Shown piece by piece: positions 47,151-57,050 of a stretch of 64,000 nt of DNA. The first letter of the stretch is position 1; every line of letters begins with the position of its first letter. The translations under genes and the position numbers were made by a program. The notes below the pieces were generated by a model. The model saw only the letters and a list, made by a program, of their open reading frames with translations. It searched no databases and was not told the origin of the DNA. The stretch lies in NCBI RefSeq assembly GCF_037975245.1, contig NC_092567.1, forward strand, positions 6,022,214 through 6,086,213, in the 5' to 3' direction. Source of the DNA: Apostichopus japonicus (lineage: Eukaryota; Echinodermata; Holothuroidea; Aspidochirotida; Stichopodidae).

Positions 47151-47745
47151 TAAAAAATAAACGAAAACAAAACAGACCAAAAATCCATCGGAACTGCTGG
47201 TGCTAGATGTATCGTATTCAAAATATACTAATAGGTAACATCAGCATCATGACTTTATAAAGGCAAAGATAAGACACTTGTTCTGCAGTTTTTACACGAA
47301 CAGAGCGTCGTCAAAGCCGACATCATGTATAGGAAGGAGGGAGGGGGGGGGGGTCTGTGGTCTTTCCCCAGAAAATGGCAAGTTGAGACTTCAAATGATA
47401 CATTCTGAGTCATAGTTTGACTTATATGACTTGACTTATGTCCAATATCAAAGTCTAAACGCAGCATTGTGTTTTAACCATTCTAAGTTATTAAGAAATA
47501 AGCGAAAACGAAACAGAGACCAAAATGTTGGTACTAGATCTACTCGAAATATTCTAATTGGTAACATTAGCATAAAGACTTTATAAAGACATAGTAGTTT
47601 AGCCGACATCATATACGGGTAGGAGGGGGTGGGGCTGTGGTCTTTCACCAGAAAAAGGGGAAGTTTAGACATAGTATATATATAAATATATATATATATA
47701 TTCATATCTAAGTCTAAACGCAACGTTGTGTTTTAACTATTCCAA
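47151..47745 (+). repeat. Diverged tandem duplication, ~250-340-bp units
   Basis: Unit 1 (about 47151-47489) and unit 2 (about 47490-47745) share AAATAARCGAAAACRAAACA, GGTAACATYAGCATNATGAC-like, GCCGACATCAT, the GGGG-rich TGTGGTCTTTCNCCAGAAAA and AAGTCTAAACGCAACNTTGTG-like stretches. Unit 2 has an AT microsatellite where unit 1 has other sequence. No coding. Confidence 0.6.
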
Positions 47746-48059
47746 GTTAGTTTGAAATGCATGGTGGTGAGGTGGGGGTGGCGGTGGGGAGACACCCATT
47801 ACACCCTTGATCGGTGCTTGAAAACAGTACAATCTACATGTATTGGCGAACATTAACATCCATGCATGATTTGCCTTGAAAAAAATAATATTATAAATAA
47901 AATGTGGGTAATGATATGAGGGAAAGCATTTAAAACTATATGTGAATTTAAAACCATATTTTATTATGTTTCATTTATACACTTACGAAAGTAAAAAAGA
48001 AAAGAAAACAGAATCGGTCTGTCTGTTACTCCCCTTACGTCTACATTTCCCCAGATTTG

Positions 48060-48440
48060 GATATATTTGGCTAATAAAATGAAGCAGCTTCCAGAGGCTT
48101 CGCCCCCTGACCCCCCCCCGACCCATTAAGTCCGCGGATCCCCACCAGCCTGCTTGGAATACAGTACAGATAACTATAATTTATTTATTACATCTGTTTT
48201 GTGTTTTAGTGCTTTAAACTTGCTATACGAGAGAACAAGGGATATCACCAAATGCAATAACTTCAGGGGGCTTCCCCTCGTGGAACCAACCAGGGCTTAA
48301 AATATATCCCAGGGAAAGCCCCCCGACCCCGCTTGAGCTCTCAGAAACGTTCTGTACAATTTTGAAGTTAAGCTTCGTCCTGACGACCCTATCTAAAAAT
48401 TCTTCAGCTTCCGGGGACTTCGCATCACACCCTTCAATAA
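48060..48440 (+). repeat. Degenerate CAGCTTCCRGRGGCTTCGC repeats
   Basis: Three loosely spaced blocks combine CAGCTTCCAGAGGCTTCGCC or CAGCTTCCGGGGACTTCGC with CCCCCCGACCC-like stretches, suggesting an old dispersed or tandem repeat. Boundaries unclear. Confidence 0.35.
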
Positions 48441-49277
48441 CATTAAACTATGAAAGAAATTTATCTAATTTACATTGTTGGTCTGTAAATCTGCATTCAA
48501 AGCGAATGTGCACACTGTAAAAACACCTGGGTCATTTTGTGTGACCCATCTGCTGAGTCAGCCAAACTGTACCCAGAAATGGGTCGTATTGGTTGAGTTA
48601 TTACGCAAGATTGTTTGAAATTGTGAAATAGCTCGATGAAAGTTTGACTTTTTGCACTGGGTCATTCTCAAAGACTTTTCTCATTGGATAAGTTATGTCA
48701 TGTGATCAGCGTTTTTGCATGACGCCTTTCGTAGACAACAGCTGAACACCGTCACACAAATCTACAAACCATACGTAAATTCAGGACCAAGAAGGCAGTC
48801 TTAGTTGAATCAAAAACTTTGATGGGCTCTGAAAATGTACACGTTTGTTAGTTCCATCCTTGATGACTGGGGTTTGCCAATGTAAATACCAATATTCAAA
48901 GGTAAATATACGCTTAAGTATGCTGACTAGTTCAGGCCACAGGCGCTCGCAACGTTAATTAGTTAAATACTATATTATAGTATGCCATTGTAGATATGAT
49001 GATAGGCTAGGCCTAAGTAACATGTTATTAGTGCTGCGAGCGCCGTGGTTCAGACAAGCCCATAATTACCCTGATACAGTGATAGTGATACTGATAGTGA
49101 TACATAGATAGCTGTAATGTTAGACCTAACGTTTGGTCTTTGATAAAGCATAGGCCTAACCTCACCACGTAAGTTTAACTAAATATAACGTTAGAGGCTA
49201 AGACTAGTATAATGTTACTTGTTAATAGCTATCTTGCTGAACAGAGAGTTAACAGTGTGCTATTAAATGTAGTAAAA

Positions 49278-49523
49278 CAGTAGTATAATCAGACTTTTTA
49301 GTGTGGGTGGGGGAGAGCTGAAGGGTAGCAAAGAGTCTGTGCAAGGGGAGGGGGACAAGATATGGGGAAGGGGTGTAAGGGGAGGGATAAAATTCTTGTA
49401 TTTAAGGGGTGGACAAGATGTAAAATGGTTCATCATTTCTATCTTACTAATTTACTTGTATGTCAATTTTGGGGGGGGGGGGGTGACCAATTGGGGGCTT
49501 TTCCCCTACTGGTTATGCCACTG
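49278..49523 (+). mobile_element. hAT MITE nested in CACTG copy 1
   Basis: Ends CAGTAGTATAATCAG and (reversed) CAGTGGCATAACCAG match at 12 of 15 positions. Flanks TAGTAAAA (49270-49277) and CAGTAAAA (49524-49531) form an 8-bp target duplication with one mismatch. The interior is G-rich, and the open frame across it is low-complexity. Confidence 0.75.
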
Positions 49524-49632
49524 CAGTAAAATATGATATACTCCAACAAACAGTCTTTGCCAAGACTATAGTCGGTGTAATTGAACAATTGAAGTTAACT
49601 ATATATGTCCTATTTTTATCTGTGAACTATAG

Positions 49633-49806
49633 GTAGCATGGTACCCAAAAGCCCATGGGAAACATCCTGCTACAGGCTATGCTACAGACTATCTTGAGGA
49701 AAGATTGCCCGAAAACGATCCCATGCCTTTAAGAAACAAGAAGCAACACCGAAAGAAGTAAAGAAGCCTACACCTGTAAAGTTCAACATAAAAACAGATC
49801 CAAAAG
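49633..49806 (+). pseudogene. Frameshifted internal exon of the transposon-borne gene (copy 1)
   Basis: An acceptor (CTGTGAACTATAG) and an AAAAG-GTACTA donor bound two coding-like frames that swap partway: AWYPKAHGKHPATGYATDYL, then EERLPENDP in one frame, and ARKRSHAFKKQEATPKEVKK, then PTPVKFNIKTDPK in the next. This pattern implies a one-base indel near 49695. Most of this exon is deleted from copy 2. Confidence 0.4.
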
Positions 49807-50208
49807 GTACTAATACCATTATCTTGAACAGTCTACATACAATATACTCAGTAAGGGATATGGGTCAATTTCTTTTAACTGTGTAGGCTAAGTAACTGAT
49901 ATTCCTACATCCTCAGTCATTCCTACTGGTATATAATTAAATCGCATAAAATGTCATGATGATTTTTCACTTATAACAGTCAGGTGCCAAGTTAAGTTGC
50001 TTGAACCTTAAACTTAGTATGTAGGTAGCCCTTTGTGAGTAGATGATCCCTATATTTTTTCATGGAGGTCCAAGATCATTTGAGGTCAACAGAATCTTAA
50101 ATCTGCTATGGTAATGATTCAAGTGAAAAGATTTGCTAATTATTTAAATTAGTGACAACAGAATTAAGTGTGCACTGAAAGCAGCAATTTATTTTCTTTC
50201 TTCCAAAG

Positions 50209-50403
50209 GTTGGGACCAATCTTCCTCAATTCATGGAAGATGAGCTTAAGCAAGATAGAACTCGAAAGCAGCCATTCGTCCTTGCATTTGGTGATAGAAG
50301 GTATCCGACTCAGTCATTTGTGATCATCAAAAGGGTTGCTCTGCCAGCAACAGATTTAATTGCAGCTTTTTATATTTCTTTCAAATCATTGTACTTGTTT
50401 TAG
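50209..50403 (+). pseudogene. Broken last exon of the transposon-borne gene (copy 1)
   Basis: After a pyrimidine-rich acceptor (TTTCTTCCAAAG) the frame reads VGTNLPQFMEDELKQDRTRK and continues like 54356-54679. It then stops at LYLF-TAG where a few bases present in copy 2 (the residues DIS) are missing. The downstream part TTWEFIHKFLFK survives in another frame. It is a dead copy of the exon that is intact in copy 2. Confidence 0.6.
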
Positions 50404-51944
50404 CCTACCCCTGCCAGTGTCAAACAACCTGGGAATTTATACACAAATTCCTCTTTAAGGTTAGTGAAGGGAAAGGAAAGGTTTCGACATCCCCTTCAGT
50501 AAGAAGCCTACGTGCTTTTTTAAGTAGTCAGTAAGAGAAAAAAGGTATGTAAACAACTTTGTCAAAAGTAGTGTTTAATATGATTTATTTGGGTTTTTTA
50601 TACATTGTAACCTTTTATCGTATACTTTTCTCAAAACACATATAAGGGATATGAACATATCTCCTGTAAACCTTGGGCAGTGCAACATTAGGTTAACACT
50701 TAGTTCATGGTCATTAACATGATGGGATGATTACATGAGGTTTTTAATTTACATAATGTGACAAAGTTGTTTGCTATTTATGTTTGCATGTTATATTACC
50801 TTGAACAAGTTTTAAGTTTCATTTGGTATTTGTCATTGTTAAGTTTAGAGGGGCTAAAGAAGCAGAACTGCCTCACAAGCAGTGGTGCAAAACTAGTTTT
50901 CCACCATACATCATACATGCACAACTAGCCAAAAGCATGACTGATGTACATTTTTTGCCTGAGCAACTGAAAATTTAATACATATTGTAACATATTGGTG
51001 GTGCAAAAATATTTATTCACAGTGTTTCCATTTATTGATGACTTTTCAGTGATTATAAGTCTTGTACTGTATGTTATAAACAGCTTTTCCTCATTCAAAT
51101 CTAATGCTGTTTTGGTACAAGAACTACTGAGGAAATTATCACTTTTGGGATATGCTTGCAAGATTTTATTAATTGGCAGCTGGCCATAGAGTTTGTCTTG
51201 CCCCACCAACCCACTGCAAAATATGTTTGATATTGTCTTTGACTTTTGACCATGACAAATCCCCCACCAAACATTGAGCTTTGCAAAATATTTGATTTCT
51301 TACAGCCACCATTGATGTACTACATGTCTTCTTTGTATACCTAACATTTTATACAATTGATAACTATGGTATGTTGTTTATTTATATTCTTTAAAAGCAA
51401 TTAGAAATGCTAGCTAATAATCAAATTACTACAATGACTAAGGATACAAGTAGAGAGTGAGTGCATGCTCCAGTCTTGATTAACTTAATATTACAAACAC
51501 TGCAGCAAACCTAGCTGTGAGATCAACAATTAAAGTCTTTCAAGTAGTACAGAACATATTCCTCAGTGAACTAAAGTTTGTGCACATGAATAAATGATCA
51601 GTTGTTTTAGTTTAGTATGTCAGGATTTTAAGGAACATTGCTTAGTTTCCAATAATTCTCAATTGGTACATTAGCCTTAGCCTATGTTCTTGTGTTCATT
51701 GTTTGTTTAGTTTTATGGGTATACATTACTCTGATTTTTACTGTTACTATGATGTTCTAGTTGGAATTATTCTAGTTGGAATAAAACAAAATGAATATCG
51801 ATAATTATATGTGAAAATAGAAGAAATTGCATGCTTTATTGTAACACCACTTTGTGATTTGAATAAATTAATTTATCATTAGGAATCGAAGTCTATGTCA
51901 TTTCTTTTATAGACTTCCTGCAACTGCAAATGTAAATTCAGCTT

Positions 51945-52199
51945 TGACCCATTTACGTGGTCAATTTTTTTGACCCAATCTGCTGGGCTGGTGGAGATTG
52001 CACTAACCACTGGGTCAAAAGCTGGGTCAAAGTAGCATATGGGTCAAAGTAGCATATGGGTCAAAATAACCCAGTTTTAGGTCAGATGTCAAATGACACA
52101 GATCCTTGGTCAAATTGACCCAAACCTGGGCTGGTGGAGATTCCACTAAGTTGCTGGGTCAAATTTGGGTCAAAAAATGACCCAAGTGTTTTTACAGTG
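51945..52199 (+). repeat. Subterminal TGGGTCA repeats, copy 1
   Basis: At least eight TGGGTCA/TGACCCA motifs lie in the last ~250 bp, several 18-20 bp apart (GGGTCAAAGTAGCATAT occurs twice in tandem), and the end itself includes TGGGTCA. Multiple subterminal copies of one short motif are typical transposase-binding sites in CACTA-like elements (family knowledge). The left end also carries several within its first ~160 bp. Confidence 0.6.
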
Positions 52200-52678
52200 C
52201 ATAAAACAGGCTCTATGCTTATTAGATGAGTACTAGTTTTATTTTCTAGCCATCAATATACATATTATGTATCGATTCGGTACAGTTTTACTTCGGTATT
52301 ATATACTTAATGATGTAACGATGTATACTTTATTCAATTTAACGCGTGTTATCTGTCGAATTTTTAACTTAATATGTTTGTTTGATTTTCGCTGAGATGC
52401 TAAACTGTCATAAAAAAAATCAAATATTATAGCGTAACCACTAATCTTGCAAGTAGTAGTTAAGAGAGGGATTCAGATACAATTCAAGTCGTTTTATTCA
52501 TCGGTCAACGCGTAAATACAAGAAAAGATCAGTAATGTTTGTATTGAATGTTTCAATGGTATGGTCCACCATCTTGTCTACAGACGTCTAAAAAACAATT
52601 GTAGACGTTAGAGTGTTCATTGTAGTCGTTTAAGTGAGTTAAAACCATACAAATGAACTACTAAGCAGAAACGGATAG
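52200..52678. other. Spacer between the two transposon copies
   Basis: AT-rich sequence with no recognised feature, leading into the GGACGATTCCC minisatellite. Confidence 0.4.
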
Positions 52679-52837
52679 AGGGGTTCCCGGGCAACTCCCT
52701 CTGGACGATTTCCCCCGGACGAATACCCCCCGACGATTCCCCTCGGACGATTCCCACCCGGACGATTCCCACCCGGACACTTCCCAATCGTGACAATTGC
52801 CCACATGACAATTCCCACTCCGGACATTTCCCACCCA
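52679..52837 (+). repeat. GGACRATTCCCCCC minisatellite, left part
   Basis: About ten ~15-bp units such as CGGACGATTCCCACC and TGACAATTGCCCACA. The array is interrupted by the transposon at 52838-56333 and resumes at 56334. Frames across it give runs of GNRPG-like residues and are not genes. Confidence 0.75.
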
Positions 52838-53606
52838 CACTGTAAAAACACCTGGGTCATTTTGTGTGACCCATCTGATGAGTCAGCCATACTTTACCCA
52901 GAAATGGGTCGTATGGGTTGAGTTATTACGCAAGATTGTTTGAAATTGTGAAATAGCTCGATGAAAGTTTGACTTTTTGCACTGGGTCACTCTCAAAGAC
53001 TTTTCTCATTGGATAAGTTATGTCATGTGACCACTATCAGCGTTTTTGCATGACGCCTTTCGTAGACGACAGCTGAACACCGTCACACAAATCTACAAAC
53101 CATACGTAAATTCAGGACCAAGAAGGCAGTCTAAGTTGAATCAAAAACTTTGATGGGCTCTGAAAATGGACACGTTTGTTAGTTCCACCCTTGATGACTG
53201 GGGTTTGCCAATGTAAATACCAATATTCAAAGGTAAATATACGCCAAAGTATGCTGACTAGTTCAGGCCACAGGCGCTCGCAACGTTTATTAGTTAAATA
53301 CTATATTATATATAGTATGCCATTGTAGATATGATGATAGGCTAGGCCTAAGTAACATGTTATTAGTGCTGCGAGCGCCGTGGTTCAGACAAGGCCATAA
53401 TTACCCTGATACAGTGATACTGATAGTGATACATAGATAGCTGTAATGTTAGACCTAACGTTTGGTCTTTGATAAAGCATAGGCCTAACCTCACTACGTA
53501 AGTTTAACTAAATATAACGTTAGAGGCTAAGACTAGTATAATGTTACTTGTTAATAGCTATCTTGCTGAACAGAGAGTTAACAGTGTGCTATTAAATGTA
53601 GTAAAA

Positions 53607-53854
53607 CAGTAGCATAATCAGACTTTTTAGTGCGGGTGGGGTGGGGGAGAGCTGAAGGGTAGCAAGGAGTCTGTGCAATGGGAGGGGGACAAGATATGGG
53701 GAAGGGGTGTAAGGGGAGGGATAAAATTCTTGTATTTAAGGGGTGGACAAGATGTAAAATGGTTCATCATTTCTATCTTAATAATTTACTTGTATGTCAA
53801 TTTGGGGGGGGGGCAGCCCAATCGGGGGCTCTTGCCCCACTGGTTATGCCACTG
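53607..53854 (+). mobile_element. hAT MITE nested in CACTG copy 2
   Basis: Same element, same position and same 8-bp flanks (TAGTAAAA/CAGTAAAA) as 49278-49523, so the insertion predates the spread of the host transposon. Confidence 0.75.
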
Positions 53855-54355
53855 CAGTAAAATATGATATGCCTTTAAGAAACAAGAAGCAACACCGAAA
53901 GAAGTAAAGAAGCCTACACCTGTAAAGTGCAACATAAAAACAGATCCAAAAGGTACTAATACCATTATCTTGAACAGTCTACATACAATATACTCAGTAA
54001 GGGATAAGGGTCAATTTTTTTTTAACTGTGTAGGCTAAGTAACTGATATTCCTACATCCTCAGTCATTCCTACTGGTATGTAATTAAATCGCATAAAATG
54101 TCATGATGATTTTTCACTTATAACAGTCAGGTGCCAAGTTAAGTTGCTTGAACCTTAAACTTAGTATGTAGGTAGCCCTTTGTGAGTAGATGATCCCTCT
54201 ATTTTTTCATGGAGGTCCAAGGTCATTTGAGGTCAACAGAATCTTAAATCTGCTATGGTAATGATTCAAGTGAAAAGATTTGCTAATTATTTAAATTAGT
54301 GACAACAGAATTAAGTGTGCATTGAAAGCAGCAATTTATTTTCTTTCTTCCAAAG

Positions 54356-54679
54356 GTTGGGACCAATCTTTCTCAATTCATGGAAGATGAGCTTAAGCAA
54401 GATAGAACTCGAAAGCAGCCATTCATCCTTGCATTTGGTGATAGAAGGTATCCGACTCAGTCATTTGTGATCATCGAAGGGGTTGCTCTGCCAGCAACAG
54501 ATTTGATTGCAGCTTTTGATATTTGTTTCAAATCATTGTACTTGTTTGACATATCCTACCCCTGCCAGTGTCAAACAACCTGGGAATTTATACACAAATT
54601 CCTCTTTAAGCTTAGTGAAGGGAAAGGAAAGGTTTCGACATCCCCTCCAGTAAGAAGCCTACGTGCTTTTTTTAAGTAG
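54356..54679 (+). CDS. Intact last exon of a transposon-borne gene (copy 2)
   Basis: A TTTTCTTTCTTCCAAAG acceptor leads into 107 codons ending in TAG. The frame reads VGTNLPQFMEDELKQDRTRK, then AFGDRRYPTQSFVII, ALPATDLIAAFDICFKSLYL, FDISYPCQCQTTWEFIHKFL, and ends VRSLRAFFK. It resembles, from memory and unchecked, the C-terminal domain of multicopy SAM/zinc-finger-associated proteins of fish and invertebrates that share a Y-P-x-x-x-x-x-T-x-E-x-(I/L)-x-x-(V/F) pattern. No transposase motif is visible. Upstream exons are mostly lost, so it is likely a remnant. Confidence 0.55.
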   Translation, partial: VGTNLSQFMEDELKQDRTRKQPFILAFGDRRYPTQSFVIIEGVALPATDLIAAFDICFKSLYLFDISYPCQCQTTWEFIHKFLFKLSEGKGKVSTSPPVRSLRAFFK

Positions 54680-56333
54680 TCAGTAAGAGAAAAAAAGGTA
54701 TGTAAACAACTTTGTCAAAAGTAGTGTTTAATATGATTTAATTTTTTTTTTTATACATTGTAACCTTTTATCGTATAATTTTCTCAAAACACATATAAGG
54801 GATATGAACATATCTCCTGTAAACCTTGGGCAGTGCAACATTAGGTTAACACTTAGTTCATGGTCATTAACATGATGGGATGATTACATGAGGTTTTTAA
54901 TTTACATAATGTGACAAAGTTGTTTTCTATTTATGTCTGCATGTTGTATTACCTTGAACAAGGTTTCATTTGGTATTTGTTATTGTTAAGTTTAGAGGGA
55001 CTAAAGAAGCAGAACTGCCTCACAAACAGTGGTGCAAAACTAGTGTTCCAACCATACATCATACATGCACAACTAGCCAAGAGCATGACTGATGTACATT
55101 TTTTGCCTGAGCAACTGAAAATTTAATACATATTGTAACATATTGGTGGTGCAAAAATATTTATTCACAGTGTTTCCATTTATTGATGACTTTTGAGTGA
55201 TTATAACTCTTGTACTGTATGTTATAAACAGCTTTTCCTCATTCAAATCTAATGCTGTTTTGGTACAAGAACTACTGAGGAAATTATCACCTTTGGGATA
55301 TGCTTGCAAGATTTTATTACTTGGCAGCTGGCCATAGGGTTTGTCTTGCCCCACCAACCCACTGCAAAATATGTTTGATATTGTCTTTGACTTTTGACAT
55401 TGACAAAGCCCCCACCAAACATTGAGCTTTCCAAAATATTTGATTTCTTACAGCCACCATTGATGTACTACATGTCTTCTTTGTATACCTAACATTTTAT
55501 ACAATTGATAACTATGGAATGTTGTTTATTTATATTCTTTAAAAACAATTAGAAATGCTAGCTAATAATCAAATTACTACAGTGACTAAGGATACAAGTA
55601 GAGAGTGAGTGCATGCTCCAGTCTTGATTAACTTATATTACAAACACTGCAGCAAACCTAGCTGTGAGATCAACAATTAAAGTCTTTCAAGTAGTACAGA
55701 ACATATTCCTCAGTGAACTAAAATTTGTGCACATGAATAAATGATCAGTTGTTTTAGTTAAGTATGTCAGAATTTTAAGGAACATTGCTTAGTTTCCAAT
55801 GATTCTCAGTTGGTACATTAGACTTAGCCTATGTTCTTGTGTTCATTGTTTGTTTAGTTTTATGGGTATCACATTACTCTGATTTTTAGTGTTACTATGA
55901 TGTTCTAGTTGGAATAGAACAAAATGAATATCGATAATTATATGTGAAATAGAAGAAGTTGCATGCTTTATTGTAACACCACTTTGTGATTTGAATAAAT
56001 TAATTTATCTTTAGGAATCGAAGTCTTATGTCATTTCTTTTATAGCCTTCCTGCAACTGCAAATGTAAATTCAGCTTTGACCCATTTACCTGGTCAATTT
56101 TTTTGACCCAATCTGCTGGGCTGGTGGAGATTGCACTAACCACTGGGTCAAAAGCTGGGTCAAAGTAGCATATGGGTCAAAGTAGCGTATGGGTCAAAAT
56201 AACCCAGTTTTAGGTCAGATGTCAAATGACACAGATCCTTGGTCAAATTGACCCGAAACCTGGGCTGGTGGAGATTCCACTAAGTTGCTGGGTCAAATTT
56301 GGGTCAAAAAATGACCCAAGTGTTTTTACAGTG

Positions 56334-56395
56334 CATGACAATTGCCTCCGGACAATTTCCCCCCGAAAAATCCCCCTCCTCGGAAATTACTACTT
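56334..56395 (+). repeat. GGACRATTCCCCCC minisatellite, right part
   Basis: TGACAATTGCCTCCGGACAA and following units continue the array of 52679-52837 after the transposon. Confidence 0.7.
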
Positions 56396-56919
56396 AGACC
56401 CCTTCCCCAGCACGGCGATCATTACATTCATCACATTTTGGACACCCCCCCCCGTGGAAATTTCTGCACATGCCCCTGACCATCAATCACAAGTCGATAA
56501 CGAGTTTAAAAAGTTACATTTTGGAGTAGGGATTGGGATGAGGTGTATATGACTTAATATCACCTCAGAACTTTGCCCGCTTCGCGACCGTTTACAGCGT
56601 CTTTATCAGTGGCCATATGCTTGCATCCACCTGTGTATTTTTCGACAGAACTAGAATATTCAGCGTTTATGCTGCGTTAGTTTTTGCGCAATTTTAACGC
56701 ATGATAGATGGCTAGACCAGAGAAGTGTTCGTGCGTTTCGAGTGTACTAGCTATGTTGATACTGTGATAGCTTCTATCTCTCTTTCGCATGCATTTTAGC
56801 TAGCTACCACAGAATTTTACGCGCGCTTTCGCGCGCATTAGCTGCACTGTTAATGTCATAGTCTTTTCATTTGCTCATTATGTTGACTCATGATAGTAGC
56901 AACTACAATTCTCTCTGCG
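56396..56919. other. No gene recognised
   Basis: Contains a poly-C tract at about 56447-56453 and GCGCGC-rich patches near 56820-56835. The 108-codon frame starting at 56226 begins inside the transposon end and is not supported. Confidence 0.4.
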
Positions 56920-57050
56920 CTCGGCGCGCACAATTTCGAGGAAGCAATAAACGTTGCGCAAGATCGTGATACGTGGAGGAGGTTAATCACTGAGCATGTC
57001 GTACAGACGAGACTCAACTTACTACTACTACTACTACTCGGCGCGCACAA
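56920..57050 (+). mobile_element. Very short 5'-truncated LINE insertion with 14-bp TSD
   Basis: CTCGGCGCGCACAA occurs at 56920-56933 and again at 57037-57050. Between them lie 103 bp encoding FEEAINVAQDRDTWRRLITE, then HVVQTRLN, followed by a (CTA)n tail. The coding part matches the C-terminus of the minus-strand LINE at 31446-31985. A perfect flanking duplication, extreme 5' truncation and a simple-repeat tail are hallmarks of target-primed reverse transcription. Confidence 0.75.

Larger units (their letters stand above)
48513..52199 (+). mobile_element. CACTG-ended DNA transposon, copy 1 (3687 bp)
   Basis: Starts CACTGTAAAAACACCTGGGT and ends ...AAGTGTTTTTACAGTG, inverted repeats of about 25 bp with one mismatch. 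Flanking dinucleotides are CA on both sides. Nearly identical along its length to 52838-56333. CACTG-type ends with a 2-3-bp duplication resemble EnSpm/CACTA (CMC) elements, but no DDE/D transposase is recognisable. It contains a nested hAT MITE (49278-49523) and remnants of a spliced gene (49633-49806, 50209-50403). It lies inside an intron of the LRR gene. Confidence 0.8.
52838..56333 (+). mobile_element. CACTG-ended DNA transposon, copy 2 (3496 bp)
   Basis: Same termini and internal order as 48513-52199. The size difference is explained mainly by a ~185-bp deletion: the sequence equivalent to 49538-49722 is missing at about 53868/53869. It is inserted in a minisatellite. The neighbouring units imply an original ...CCCATGACAATT... 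site, so CA is the likely 2-bp duplication. It carries the shared hAT MITE and an intact last exon (54356-54679). Confidence 0.8.

Noticed and set aside
50925-55357. 94-codon minus frames conserved between the two CACTG copies (50925-51209, 55073-55357)
   Set aside because: The copies are so similar that every frame is conserved; no composition or splice evidence favours these.
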